Assembly: GCA_022766165.1 (NCBI GenBank)
Contig: QYLO01000024.1
Location: forward strand, 1-42,968
DNA: 42,968 nt
DNA from: Candidatus Electrothrix gigas
GTDB taxonomy: Bacteria > Desulfobacterota > Desulfobulbia > Desulfobulbales > Desulfobulbaceae
Direction of reading: 5' to 3'
Both the position numbers and the translations under genes were made by a program. A model generated the notes under the pieces. It was given only the letters and a program-made list of their open reading frames with translations. It did not search any database and was not told the origin of the DNA. Below are positions 8,496-17,778 of the stretch, piece by piece; within the stretch, counting starts at the first letter, position 1; each line of letters starts with the position of its first letter.

Positions 8496-8605
8496 GTTTA
8501 TACGCTTGGACTTTTGGTGGGCAGTTATTTATCATTTATCATATATTATATTATGGTGCTGCTGCTCTTAGCTGGTAGCTGCTCATAAAAATAAAAAGAA
8601 ACAGC

Positions 8606-9661
8606 ATGGCAAAAAAAGAGAAACTTGTCCTTGGGATTGATATTGGCTCCCATGCGGTAAAAATCTGTCAGATTCAGAAGGATGGCAAAGAAGGCTATCA
8701 ACTTGTTGCGCTTGGAACTGCCGCTATTGAACCTGGAGCAGTCGAAGACGGCGTGTTGCAGGATGCTAAAAATGTTGGCAAGGCCATTGCCGAACTATGC
8801 AAAAACCTCAAAGTAAAGAAGAAAGAACGAGTTGGGCTGTCAATTTCAGGTTATTCGGTTATTGTTAAAAAGATCAACATTGAAATGGAGAGCGAGGAAG
8901 AACTTGCAGATCGTCTTAACGAAGAGGCGGAACAGTATATACCTTTTGATATTAATGAAGTATACTTAGATTTTCAGGTACTCAAGGCTGGAGAAGATGA
9001 GTTTGACCGCAGTGAAGTTATGCTTGTTGCGGCAAAAAAAGAAGTTATTGATAGCTATCGTTCAATGCTTGAGGATCAAAAACTCATGCCTGCCCTAGTA
9101 GACATAGATGGTTTTGCCTTGGAAAATATTTGGACAACCGTATCAGGAGGTGATAAAAATGTTTGCCTCGTTGATATTGGAGCGTCTAAACTGAATATTA
9201 ATATTATTGCTGATGGTGCTTCGGTACTTGCCCGAGATGTGGTCATGGGGAGTGATGACTTAAGTCGAGAAATTGCCAATACTCTTGAGCTTGACTATGA
9301 AGAGGCCGAGCAGATTAAAACAGGCCAAGTTGAAGCTCAAGAGGAGTATCATGAAGAACTTCATGAAATTTTTACTCAAATTTGTACTCGATGGGTATTG
9401 GAAGTGAAAAAGGCTATTGATCTGTACAGTAACAACAATCCTACAAAGCCGCTCTCTGCTCTTGTGCTGAGTGGTGGAGGCTCTAAGGTTCGAGGTTTAA
9501 AACAATATCTTGCCAGCGAAACTGGCCTTGAAGTTATTGTTTTCAATCCCTTTGAAGGGATGAAAGTCAATGAGAAAAAGATTGATGCAAAATACCTTGA
9601 AGCTATAGCTCCTGAAATGTCAATAGCGGCCGGGTTGGCGATTCGACCAGCGGAATTTTAA
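8606..9661 (+). CDS. pilM: Type IV pilus assembly ATPase-fold protein PilM
   Basis: A 351-residue actin-like (FtsA-fold) cytoplasmic protein that binds the N-terminal tail of PilN and links the pilus motor to the inner-membrane alignment complex. The N-terminus has the phosphate-1 motif LVLGIDIGSHAVK, and later VCLVDIGASKLNINI and LVLSGGGSKVRGL give the other nucleotide-binding loops. No signal peptide or membrane helix is present. First gene of the operon, with a three-base gap to pilN. Confidence 0.95.
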   Translation: MAKKEKLVLGIDIGSHAVKICQIQKDGKEGYQLVALGTAAIEPGAVEDGVLQDAKNVGKAIAELCKNLKVKKKERVGLSISGYSVIVKKINIEMESEEELADRLNEEAEQYIPFDINEVYLDFQVLKAGEDEFDRSEVMLVAAKKEVIDSYRSMLEDQKLMPALVDIDGFALENIWTTVSGGDKNVCLVDIGASKLNINIIADGASVLARDVVMGSDDLSREIANTLELDYEEAEQIKTGQVEAQEEYHEELHEIFTQICTRWVLEVKKAIDLYSNNNPTKPLSALVLSGGGSKVRGLKQYLASETGLEVIVFNPFEGMKVNEKKIDAKYLEAIAPEMSIAAGLAIRPAEF

Positions 9662-9664
9662 GAT

Positions 9665-10249
9665 ATGATCCGGATTAATCTCCTGCCCGTGCGGCAGATG
9701 AAGAAAAAGACGCAGGCTCTTAGGCTCCTTTTCCTGAGTGGCGTTGCCCTTGTTGCAACAGTTGTTGTGTTGTTACTTGCTACCGGCTTTCTTTCTACAA
9801 GAGTCAGTGGACTGAAAAAAAGTATTAAAGATTTGACTGCGCGAAAAAATGAACTGCAAAAAACTCTTGATTTAATTGAAAAGCTGGAGCAGAAAAAGAA
9901 ACTAGTCGACCAACAGACAGAAGTGGTCAACCAGCTAAAACAGAAATCACAGCTAACCGTTCGAATCTTAGACGATGTTGCCAAGAAAACTCCGCATGAA
10001 CGGATGTGGTTGACAACATTGTCTCAAGATCCAAACAGTTTGAAGTTGAGTGGCATGGCCTTGGATAATCGCACAATTGCAAATTATTTGAAAGAGTTAA
10101 AAAAATCTTCATATCTTGATAATGTGACTCTAGGGAGTACTACTCTGAGCAAGTACGGAGGAAGAAATTTGCAAGAATTTTCTCTGACCTGTTCTATTAA
10201 ACTTCCAGAAGCGGGTGATGAAGCTGCAAAAGACAACGGTAAGAAATAA
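9665..10249 (+). CDS. pilN: Type IV pilus inner-membrane protein PilN
   Basis: The 194-residue protein starts with MIRINLLPVRQMKK, the conserved PilN tail that docks into PilM, followed by one transmembrane helix (about residues 22-44), a coiled coil (50-100) and a ferredoxin-like periplasmic domain. With PilO it forms the inner-membrane alignment complex. It is separated from pilM by three bases and from pilO by eight, so all are co-translated from one message. Confidence 0.95.
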   Translation: MIRINLLPVRQMKKKTQALRLLFLSGVALVATVVVLLLATGFLSTRVSGLKKSIKDLTARKNELQKTLDLIEKLEQKKKLVDQQTEVVNQLKQKSQLTVRILDDVAKKTPHERMWLTTLSQDPNSLKLSGMALDNRTIANYLKELKKSSYLDNVTLGSTTLSKYGGRNLQEFSLTCSIKLPEAGDEAAKDNGKK

Positions 10250-10257
10250 CAATTATT

Positions 10258-10887
10258 ATGGCCTCAGAAAAGTCAAAATTTGATGTTTTTATTGAAGAAA
10301 AGTACGTCCCTCTTGATCAAAAGGTCAAGCTCATTCTTCCTGTTGTTGCAATCATTGGATTACTTGCAGGCTTTTACTTTCTCATTTTAGCACCAAAGTT
10401 AGAGGAGATAAAAAAACTTGAGACAGAGAGGGTTACATTACAGGCTAAGGTGGATAAAGCTGAAAAAGAAGCAGATAATTTAGAAAAAAACAAGGCCGAG
10501 CTTAAAGAAGCAGAACAACAATTTGAAGCAATTTCTGTTGTTTTACCAAAGACGAAAGAGATACCTGCTCTTCTGACCAGTATTTCCGATCACGGCACAA
10601 GTGCTGGGCTTGATTTTAACTCATTTACTCCAGGGAGCGAAACACCTAAAGAGTTTTATGCAGAGATCCCTATAAGTATCAAAGTGAACGGGCCGTATCA
10701 TAACGTGGGCTACTTTCTTTATCAGGTCAGCAAACTTGAGCGGATTGTCACGGTTAAAAATATTACTATGGGTAGTCCGAGAAAAGTAGAAGGCGAAATG
10801 TTGCTGAGTTCTTCTTGCAACTTATTGACCTATCGTTTTACCAGCGAAGAGACTGACCCCGCAGGAAAAGGGAAAAAGAAAAAATGA
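10258..10887 (+). CDS. pilO: Type IV pilus inner-membrane protein PilO
   Basis: The 209-residue protein has one transmembrane helix (about residues 23-43), then a Lys/Glu-rich coiled coil (45-95) and a small alpha/beta periplasmic domain. This topology and its place after pilN identify PilO, which heterodimerises with PilN and contacts PilP. It ends in a very basic KGKKKK tail and overlaps pilP by four bases. Confidence 0.93.
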   Translation: MASEKSKFDVFIEEKYVPLDQKVKLILPVVAIIGLLAGFYFLILAPKLEEIKKLETERVTLQAKVDKAEKEADNLEKNKAELKEAEQQFEAISVVLPKTKEIPALLTSISDHGTSAGLDFNSFTPGSETPKEFYAEIPISIKVNGPYHNVGYFLYQVSKLERIVTVKNITMGSPRKVEGEMLLSSSCNLLTYRFTSEETDPAGKGKKKK

Positions 10888-11390
10888 AGCTGACTGAAAA
10901 AAAATATCTTGTTGCAGTCTTTATGTTGCTTGGAGCAACCCTGCTGCATAGTCTCAGTTGGGCGGCTGAAGACGATACTGCCAGTAAAGCAGAGGAGCTT
11001 CGAGAGGTTGATAAATTCAACTATCAGTTTGAAGACAGACCTGACCCCTTTCTCCCCTTTCTTTCAAAGACAAAGACTCAAAATACTGATGAGGATGAGA
11101 CACCAGCAGATCCTGAGAGTGGTGAGTTATTAACAGGGATGCGACGTTTTGAGCCTGGGCAACTGAAACTTGTTGCCTTGCTTACAATAGGGAATAAAAA
11201 AGTTGCCATGGCAGAAGATGTTACTGGAAAGGGCTACCGATTACATGAGAATATGCATATTGGCAGATATGGTATTATCAATCGGATAAGAGATGAACAG
11301 GTAGAAATAACAGAAAGTTACAAGACAAGAACTGGTCGGGCTATTACAAAGGAAATAGTGATGCGCTTGAAGAAAGACGGAGATAAATAA
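10884..11390 (+). CDS. pilP: Type IV pilus protein PilP
   Basis: A 168-residue periplasmic protein that bridges the PilN/PilO complex to the secretin. An N-terminal signal sequence (to about residue 27) is followed by the typical FEDRPDPFLPF motif of PilP and a small beta-sandwich domain with LKLVALLTIGNKKVAMAED. Classical PilP is a lipoprotein, but no cysteine lies at the cleavage region here, so this copy is probably anchored by an uncleaved helix or released. It overlaps pilO (ATGA) and is followed one base later by the next gene. Confidence 0.9.
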   Translation: MKLTEKKYLVAVFMLLGATLLHSLSWAAEDDTASKAEELREVDKFNYQFEDRPDPFLPFLSKTKTQNTDEDETPADPESGELLTGMRRFEPGQLKLVALLTIGNKKVAMAEDVTGKGYRLHENMHIGRYGIINRIRDEQVEITESYKTRTGRAITKEIVMRLKKDGDK

Positions 11391-11391
11391 T

Positions 11392-13017
11392 ATGCCTCAT
11401 TTTTTTTCGACTGATATGCAGCAGGAAAAAACGTACAGTTTCTGCTATCTTTTTTATTGTACAGTGTTTTTTTCTTTACTGGTTTCTTTGCCGGTCTTAG
11501 CAGCAGCGGAAGACGATTCCAGTAACGATAAAACCTTGATTACCCACATCAGTGCCAAGCCTTCTGGTAAGGATCTGGAGATATCAATTCATTGCGATAA
11601 AGAAGTTCATATTGCGCCCTTAATGCTTACAGGTCCGCCTCGAATAGCAGTTGATATTGCTATGGCTGAAATAGCACGAGGTGTTAAACTCGCCCTGCCA
11701 ACTGCCTATAATATAGAGGTAAGTGATGAGATGATGCAGAATCTCACACCAACACAGTTACGTATTAGATTCTCATTAAATAAACCGTATGAGCTCGATT
11801 CACTGTGGAAAGGAACGACCTTTGTCATGACGCTTAAAGATTTTTTTACAGAGGAACAACAGACAACCTCTGGAATGCCTTCAAATCCTCCTGCGGATGC
11901 CTCTACGAAAGAGGAAGGATCTGTTGAACCAGAGACTGAACAAAAAACTGAACAAGAGCCTGAACAAGAGATTTTTGGACAGCGTATCCCTGATACAAAA
12001 GAGGTATTGAGTGCTGTTGCAAATTCTGGTTCTAACAATGATAAAAGCAATGGGCAGGCAAAGGCAGGGGCAGGATCTGAAGAGGGAAGGACTGGTCAGA
12101 TAGGAGAGAATGCAACAATCAGCGTAGACTTTTACAAGATTGATCTTCATAATGTCTTTAGGATGCTCCGTGGAATTACCGGTAAAAATATAGTCATTGC
12201 CCAAGGAGTTTCTGGAACTTTAACGCTTGCATTAACAGATGTCCCATGGCGGTTCGTCCTTGATATTATTTTAAATCTCAAGGATCTTGCAAAACTGGAA
12301 CGAGACAATACCATTGTTATTTATCCTAAAAATAAGGAGTTTGTTTGGCCAGAACCAGAGGAAAAGTCACTTTCTATTGAGTTTGATAAAAATATTCTTG
12401 CCAAAGCAAAGCTTGTGATCAAACAAGAGAAAGATATTCCTCCTGAGCAACTTGAGGCCAAGAAGTTAATAGCCAATGGACGAGCTGCTGAAAAAAAAGG
12501 CAACTTAGAAATAGCTGCTCGATTTTATGAAAAAGCACTTGAAAATTGGCCGAAAAACTCTAAGCTTGCCACCAAGATATCTACAATGTATCTTGCCCAA
12601 CTTCGTCAAAATGCAAAGGCTGTTTTTTACGCTGAAAAAGCCCTTAAAGCAGATAACAAAAATAGTGCGGCTGCTTTGAATGCAGCGATTGGCTATGCAA
12701 ACATGGAAGAAAACCGGAAGGCCCTGCAATATTTTGATCAAAGTGTCAATGTAGGGAAACCGAGCAGAGAGGCCTTAATCAGCTATGCAGCCTTTAGTGA
12801 ACGACATAGGCAGTATGATGCGGCCTTGCGGTTGTTAGGGAAATTAGAGGAACTGTATGGGCAGGATCTAAACTCTATGGTTGCACAGGCACGCATTTAT
12901 GATGCACTTGGTGATGACCGAAGAGCACACAAAAAATATAGGGCGATTCTTCACGCTGGATTCCGGGTTCCACCAGATCTGAAAAAATTTATCATCAGGA
13001 AAACCAGCAAGAGATAA
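11392..13017 (+). CDS. AMIN / secretin-N0 (STN) / TPR protein, PilQ N-terminal half
   Basis: A 541-residue exported protein. After a signal peptide (about residues 15-39) come an AMIN-like domain (about 45-150; peptidoglycan or pilus localisation), a Glu/Thr/Pro-rich linker with TEQKTEQEPEQE, and an STN/N0-like domain (about 243-312; ISVDFYKIDLHNVFRMLRGI and VPWRFVLDIILNL). Instead of a secretin pore domain the C-terminus contains TPRs (about 355-530). It therefore looks like the N-terminal half of PilQ joined to a pilotin-like TPR module. The pore-forming part is likely supplied by the next gene. It starts one base after pilP ends. Confidence 0.8.
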   Translation: MPHFFSTDMQQEKTYSFCYLFYCTVFFSLLVSLPVLAAAEDDSSNDKTLITHISAKPSGKDLEISIHCDKEVHIAPLMLTGPPRIAVDIAMAEIARGVKLALPTAYNIEVSDEMMQNLTPTQLRIRFSLNKPYELDSLWKGTTFVMTLKDFFTEEQQTTSGMPSNPPADASTKEEGSVEPETEQKTEQEPEQEIFGQRIPDTKEVLSAVANSGSNNDKSNGQAKAGAGSEEGRTGQIGENATISVDFYKIDLHNVFRMLRGITGKNIVIAQGVSGTLTLALTDVPWRFVLDIILNLKDLAKLERDNTIVIYPKNKEFVWPEPEEKSLSIEFDKNILAKAKLVIKQEKDIPPEQLEAKKLIANGRAAEKKGNLEIAARFYEKALENWPKNSKLATKISTMYLAQLRQNAKAVFYAEKALKADNKNSAAALNAAIGYANMEENRKALQYFDQSVNVGKPSREALISYAAFSERHRQYDAALRLLGKLEELYGQDLNSMVAQARIYDALGDDRRAHKKYRAILHAGFRVPPDLKKFIIRKTSKR

Positions 13018-13072
13018 GCTGCGTAGCCAATTAACTCAAAGATAAGAAATGATTATTCTCAAGGAAGGCATA

Positions 13073-14932
13073 ATGGAAGGCAATAAACAGTTATTGCAGA
13101 ATATTTTTACGGTGACAGCAGTTGCTCTTCTCCTGTGTTCATGTGTTGATAGCAAGCCTGATAAGCAGAGCCAGCAGCCTACTCAACTCGCCGTTCCAGA
13201 AAAACATCAACGAACGGTGATAGAACCTTCTTTGTTGCCTCAGCGTTTTCAGAGAGCAGGGTATATGATTAACGATGACGAGGTAAACGCTCTGCTTGAT
13301 AGCGAAGCTTCTGATGAGTTTCAGCTCAAGGTTGGTGCTGATATTACAACGCATGAGCCAATAACCTTACGAGAGGCCATGAAGGCTCTGGTGCGGAATA
13401 AAAAGATGAGCCTGAGTTGGGCCAGTGATGTAAATCAGGATTTTATTGTTGATATAGATGTTCGAGCTGATGATAATTTTTATGAGGCCATTGATAATAT
13501 ACTACGACAGTTAGATTATTTTCATGAAGTGCAGGGGTCTACTCTGGTTATCAAGTACAGGGAGACCAAGCAATACCATATTGCTATGCCGTTTAATAAA
13601 CAGGAATACAGCACGAATGTGGGTTCAGAAGGTTTAAGCATTTCCAGTCAAGGGAATAAGTACGATACGTGGGAAAATATAGAGCAAAATATTCAGACAA
13701 TTATAGACACTTGGAGTGCTACCATTACTATGCCTGAACCGCAGGTTGCCTCCACTACTAAAGACGATGGGAATTCAGATGAAGAGGAGGTAGAAGAAAC
13801 TCCAACGCAACTGTCACGTAGAGTCTCGTCAACAGAGTCAAAGTATACTATAGACAGACCGCTCGGAATTATTACGGTTCATGCTCCACGTTCTTTGCAG
13901 AAACGGATTGCTCATTACTTGTCTCGTCTTGAAAAAGAAATGTACAAGCAGATTATTATTGAGGCAAAGATTATTGAAGTTCAGCTACAGGATAGCTCCT
14001 CCCTTGGTATTAACTGGAATACCTTGCTTGGTAATTTAAGTTTTGCTGGGGCCTCATTATCTGGATCATCATCGTATAATAAGAGTATTCAAGATGACAT
14101 TACAAATGAGAACATTCGTAATCTCACGAATGAGACTGGCAGGGAGTTTACTGACGAGATAGGAAATAAATTATCGTTTAAGAAAACTATTACTACAGAT
14201 ACAAATCCTGATGGAACTAGTGGAACAACAACGGAAAATAGTCCCGAAGATAGTAGAGAGACTACGGTTACAGATACCCTTTCTAACACCTTAGAGTTAG
14301 CAACAAACGCTGTAGGTACTGTAGCCACTATTATTACTGGCGGAGTCTCTGATGCTGCCTCTGCTGGAGTAAGTCTGACAGGATTCTCTTTTACTTCTTT
14401 TATCAATGCGTTGAAAGAACAGGGAAAAACCTCCATCTTATCTAATCCAAAGATCAGCGTGTTAAACGGTCAGCCTGCTCTTATTGAGGTTGGTCGAGAT
14501 GTTACCTATATAAAAAAGGTAACAAAGGAAGTTGATGCAGATGCTGGAACCTCTAACTATAATATTGAAACAGCCAATGTTCTTTCTGGTGTGGGACTTG
14601 CCATTACTGCTGTGATCAAAACTGATAACGAAATAGTGATGAATCTTGTTCCTATTACTTCTGAGCTGGTAGGAAATATTGAGTACAGAACCTTTGGTGA
14701 AGCTGAAGTAGGTTTGCCTGTTGTCAATAAACGGGAGATGAATACAACGGTGAAGATTAAAAACGGTTCTATGCTGGTCGTTGGTGGATTGATTTCAGAA
14801 ACTGAGAGCAGTAGCGGAGATTCCATTTATGGAACAGAGAATATACCGTATTTAAAATATCTCTTTGGACAGGAAAAAAAGCAAAAGTCAAAACGTGAGT
14901 TGATCATCTTACTCAGGCCGCGTATTATTTAA
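13073..14932 (+). CDS. mshL-like: MshL/PilQ-type secretin lipoprotein
   Basis: Outer-membrane secretin through which the pilus passes. I choose the ATG at 13073, preceded by AAGGAAGG, over an in-frame ATG at 13049 with a weak signal; the product is 619 residues. The N-terminus has a signal ending LLLCSC, with a probable lipidated cysteine. Next come an STN-type domain (DFIVDIDVRADDNFYEAIDNILRQLDY, in part), a Ser/Thr-rich linker, N-domain repeats, and the secretin core from about 295 with KQIIIEAKIIEVQL, ALKEQGKTSILSNPKIS and the final LIILLRPRII. The order of domains resembles MshL rather than PilQ. A Thr-rich insert lies around residues 350-410 within the core. Confidence 0.88.
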   Translation: MEGNKQLLQNIFTVTAVALLLCSCVDSKPDKQSQQPTQLAVPEKHQRTVIEPSLLPQRFQRAGYMINDDEVNALLDSEASDEFQLKVGADITTHEPITLREAMKALVRNKKMSLSWASDVNQDFIVDIDVRADDNFYEAIDNILRQLDYFHEVQGSTLVIKYRETKQYHIAMPFNKQEYSTNVGSEGLSISSQGNKYDTWENIEQNIQTIIDTWSATITMPEPQVASTTKDDGNSDEEEVEETPTQLSRRVSSTESKYTIDRPLGIITVHAPRSLQKRIAHYLSRLEKEMYKQIIIEAKIIEVQLQDSSSLGINWNTLLGNLSFAGASLSGSSSYNKSIQDDITNENIRNLTNETGREFTDEIGNKLSFKKTITTDTNPDGTSGTTTENSPEDSRETTVTDTLSNTLELATNAVGTVATIITGGVSDAASAGVSLTGFSFTSFINALKEQGKTSILSNPKISVLNGQPALIEVGRDVTYIKKVTKEVDADAGTSNYNIETANVLSGVGLAITAVIKTDNEIVMNLVPITSELVGNIEYRTFGEAEVGLPVVNKREMNTTVKIKNGSMLVVGGLISETESSSGDSIYGTENIPYLKYLFGQEKKQKSKRELIILLRPRII

Positions 14933-14962
14933 TTATTTTTTCACTCTAGTTAGGAGTAGCGT

Positions 14963-15994
14963 ATGAATCTGCTGAAATACATATCCATTGGGATAGTATT
15001 GCTCGGTGCTGTCACCGGTTGCGGTAAAAATACTGTTGAGACCTTGATGATTCCGGCTCAGGTGGAACCTCATGGTCGTGGTAAAGGTATGTCCGCTGTT
15101 ATTCTTCCCTTTGCCGATTACAGCAATGGGGATAATATTGCATCAGCTTTTCGCCGGAATATATTGATCACCGAATCGTTGACTGATAATTTAACAAGTA
15201 ATGGCTTTCGCCTATCAGTGCAGGAGGATGTTTTTCAGTACCTGCTTGATCAGGAAATTATCAGTGCTACATCGTATGATGAGCTAGGTTCTCCCTCACT
15301 TGCCTATGAGCTTCAAGACCCTGATTGGTCTGACGTTATGAAGGAAAGGTTACAGGGGTATCTCAAGGGACAGCAAGTTGGCAGCAGTAAAGCCCAACCA
15401 GATGGACCAGGAACCCACGGGTTGACTGCTCAGGAGGTTGTAAAAATCGGCAGAAAGTTTGGAGCTGACTACATTATTCGAGGCCGTATCCTTGAGTTCA
15501 GGACCAGACAAGAGCATACATGGGCGCCTTGGAAACGGGGAGTTCTGCCCTTTGTCATTGGCAGTACAAGTAAAATGGCCTTTGGCTTTGCCGATTCAGC
15601 TCAGTACGATAATTGGAGTAATCTTCTCGCAGGTGGAACATGGGGAACAGTTATCGGAGCCAATGTAAGTAATCCTTGGAATCCAGACAGTTCAACAAGC
15701 TTTTTTGGTATAAGTGGCGGCGCAGGAGCCAATACAATAGCCTGGGCCGGTGCCGGTGCTGCCTTGGCTGATATGGCGCAACACAGTGGTCGAGTTGATC
15801 AGGCGGTTGTGCAGATGCGAGTATGGGTGCAAAGTGCCTATGATGCCAGCGTGGTCTGGACAAACCGGGTTGACGTCAGAGTGGCTCCTAAGTCAGTTCT
15901 TGCTGATAATCAATATGATACTCTTTTTGAACATGCGATTAGAAAGGCAACAACAGCATTAATGAACAACTTTTTCCTCTATGGTTTGCCATAA
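14963..15994 (+). CDS. Outer-membrane lipoprotein of the pilus operon
   Basis: A 343-residue protein with a clear lipobox (VTGC, Cys near residue 20). The body starts with MSAVILPFADYSNGDNIA, the pattern of TolB-N/CsgG/LpoB-like lipoproteins that carry a shared alpha/beta domain, then DYIIRGRILEFR, a glycine-rich region and a final VWTNRVDVRV strand. It is the last gene before the operon terminator, 30 bp behind the secretin, and has its own AGGAG site. A role in secretin assembly or outer-membrane anchoring is likely but not shown. Confidence 0.7.
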   Translation: MNLLKYISIGIVLLGAVTGCGKNTVETLMIPAQVEPHGRGKGMSAVILPFADYSNGDNIASAFRRNILITESLTDNLTSNGFRLSVQEDVFQYLLDQEIISATSYDELGSPSLAYELQDPDWSDVMKERLQGYLKGQQVGSSKAQPDGPGTHGLTAQEVVKIGRKFGADYIIRGRILEFRTRQEHTWAPWKRGVLPFVIGSTSKMAFGFADSAQYDNWSNLLAGGTWGTVIGANVSNPWNPDSSTSFFGISGGAGANTIAWAGAGAALADMAQHSGRVDQAVVQMRVWVQSAYDASVVWTNRVDVRVAPKSVLADNQYDTLFEHAIRKATTALMNNFFLYGLP

Positions 15995-16023
15995 CTCGTT
16001 ATTTAATTAGCAGATAAAGAAGA

Positions 16024-16064
16024 AAGCCCGGACAGTGAAGCGCAATAACTGTTCGGGCTTTTTT
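16024..16064 (+). terminator. Rho-independent terminator of the pilus operon
   Basis: Arms AAGCCCGGACAGT (16024-16036) and ACTGTTCGGGCTT (16048-16060) form a 13-bp stem with one mismatch, followed by a T run (16059-16064). It lies 30 bp after the lipoprotein stop and before the convergent secB. Confidence 0.9.
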
Positions 16065-16072
16065 GGTATAAT

Positions 16073-16090
16073 ACCCTTACCCTTACCCTT
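16073..16090. repeat. Three tandem ACCCTT hexamers
   Basis: The hexamer is repeated exactly three times and overlaps the secB stop codon. It is too short to imply function and resembles telomere-like microsatellite sequence. Confidence 0.85.
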
Positions 16091-16553
16091 ATGCGTCTTT
16101 TTGTTGCTGTTGAGATTTTTCGTACAGTGCCACAAAGTTGATCGGGTCCATAAGAAAGGGCATAAATCCACCATCAACAGAAAGCTGAGAGGCAACCTGG
16201 CGGGTAAAGGGAAAAAGCATCAGGGGGCAGTCAACAGCAAGAACTCGCTGAACGTGTTCTTCTGGAATATTTTTCAGCAAAAAAATAGCAGCATGCTCAA
16301 GCTCAATCACAAACATGACTGTATCGTCAGCTTTTTGGTCAAGGACTTTCGCCGTAATAGAGATAGTGACTTCGTAATGGTCATTATCAATTTTCTTGTT
16401 GCCAAGCTGGAGATTAAAATCTACTTTAGGTTCTTGTCCTTGCGGAAGAAAGATTTGCGGAGCATGAGGATTTTCAAAAGAAAGATCCTTGATGTAAATC
16501 TTCTGCATACGAAAGACAGGAATATTTGGTTGTTCTACCTTTTCTTCAGTCAT
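16089..16553 (-). CDS. secB: Protein-export chaperone SecB
   Basis: Tetrameric cytoplasmic chaperone that holds preproteins unfolded and delivers them to SecA. The 154-residue product has IYIKDLSFENPHAP and FLPQG near the start, VTISITAKV in the middle and CPLMLFPFTRQVASQLSVDGGF, all SecB signatures, including the C-terminal part that binds SecA. AAGGA precedes the start codon. It stands alone, facing the pilus operon across the terminator. Confidence 0.95.
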   Translation of the reverse strand: MTEEKVEQPNIPVFRMQKIYIKDLSFENPHAPQIFLPQGQEPKVDFNLQLGNKKIDNDHYEVTISITAKVLDQKADDTVMFVIELEHAAIFLLKNIPEEHVQRVLAVDCPLMLFPFTRQVASQLSVDGGFMPFLMDPINFVALYEKSQQQQKDA

Positions 16554-16820
16554 TTTTTATTCCTTGTTTCTTGTTAAGGTAATGTATTGAGGTAAAGAGG
16601 CATTATTCAACTTGATACCTTGATACCTTGCGGTCTATATACAAGACAAGACCTTCTTGTATACGGTGTTCTTCCTTCCCAGAGAGATGGGAGAGGTCGT
16701 ACAAAGAGAGCATTAAACCATTGAGTCTCTTTGAACTCAAGAAATTTTCTTCCTTTTGACAAATGGTCTACCTCTGTCAACCGTGTTGAGAGGTAAGGGC
16801 TAGTATCGGGTAGATCAAAA

Positions 16821-17648
16821 ATGGATATACAAGGAAAAAATGCCTTGGTTCTTGGAGCCAGTCGAGGGATAGGGCGAGCAATAGCCCGCAAACTGGCTTC
16901 CAAAGGAATGCGCCTCTTTCTTCCTTGGTTTGACTGGCCAAAGTCCTGCCAAGAAATGGAGGCTGAATTTGCCGAGATGAAGGCCGGACATATTACCCTC
17001 AAGGTTGACCTGCGTAACCCGGTTGCTCTGAAAAAAATGGTTGATCGCCTCAATGGCGAGTTTGGCGTACTGCATGTCCTTGTCAATAATATTGAGCGAG
17101 GCGGTATGCCGGTGGTGCATGGTAGTTACTGTCGTCCCGTCAATGCAGAGCAGTGGCAACTTGAAATGGAGACCACCCTACATGCCAAGTGGCTTGTTTT
17201 TCATCAATGCCTGCCCTTGCTCCGTCAAGCTGACCAAGCGGCTGTTGTCAACATCTCTTCTGTTGCCGCACTGACAGGACGTTCAGGACCAGCAGGTCTG
17301 CTCTTTAATGACGGCTATGCTGCTGCCAATCGAGGCATCATGTCTTTGACTGAGACCTGGGCTCGGTTGGGTGCCCCGACTATTCGGGTGAATGAACTCA
17401 TGCTGGGACTGGTGGAGCAACGGCACGGCCCAGGAACTCGTGGCTGGGAAGTACTTGATGCGACAGAACGAGAACAGCTTGTGGAGCATAGTCTGTTGAG
17501 GCGAACCGGCAGGCTTGATGAAGTTGCCCGTGCTGTTCTTTTTCTCATTCAGGATGCCGATTTTATGACAGGTTCCTGTCTCAGGATGGATGGTGGTTTT
17601 GTGTTAGGGGGAGAGCAGATTCCGGATATGCCCAAGGGGGTACTGTAA
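16821..17648 (+). CDS. Short-chain dehydrogenase/reductase-like protein, catalytic Lys missing
   Basis: A 275-residue protein of normal SDR length. The cofactor motif GASRGIGRAIA is at residues 12-22 and the NNI-type motif near 89, with NISSVAAL supplying the catalytic serine. The expected YxxxK active site reads YAAAN, so the lysine is replaced by asparagine. The rest follows FabG-like enzymes, ending with the conserved GSCLRMDGGFV. NAD(P) binding is likely, but the standard reductase reaction is doubtful. No strong ribosome binding site precedes the ATG. It is next to secB on the opposite strand and has no obvious pathway partner. Confidence 0.8.
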   Translation: MDIQGKNALVLGASRGIGRAIARKLASKGMRLFLPWFDWPKSCQEMEAEFAEMKAGHITLKVDLRNPVALKKMVDRLNGEFGVLHVLVNNIERGGMPVVHGSYCRPVNAEQWQLEMETTLHAKWLVFHQCLPLLRQADQAAVVNISSVAALTGRSGPAGLLFNDGYAAANRGIMSLTETWARLGAPTIRVNELMLGLVEQRHGPGTRGWEVLDATEREQLVEHSLLRRTGRLDEVARAVLFLIQDADFMTGSCLRMDGGFVLGGEQIPDMPKGVL

Positions 17649-17778
17649 ATTTTTTGGGCCTTCAAGGACGGATAATAAGCTTGGTCGAAAAATCCTCTTG
17701 GATACGATTATTTTTTGGAAGTCCCTTGTTTCGGCACTGGTTCCGCCCAATCATTATCATATCTTTCTAATATTTTTA

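Larger units (their letters stand above)
8174..8605. other. Divergent intergenic region between lepB and pilM
   Basis: A 432-bp AT-rich spacer with no gene. It holds two short perfect tandem duplications (8246-8265 and 8310-8331) and a candidate pilM promoter at 8465-8495. Promoters for both lepB and the pilus operon are expected here. Confidence 0.7.

Noticed and set aside
16607..17159. Minus-strand frames overlapping the SDR gene
   Set aside because: They overlap the 5' part of a recognisable SDR protein and show no domain.
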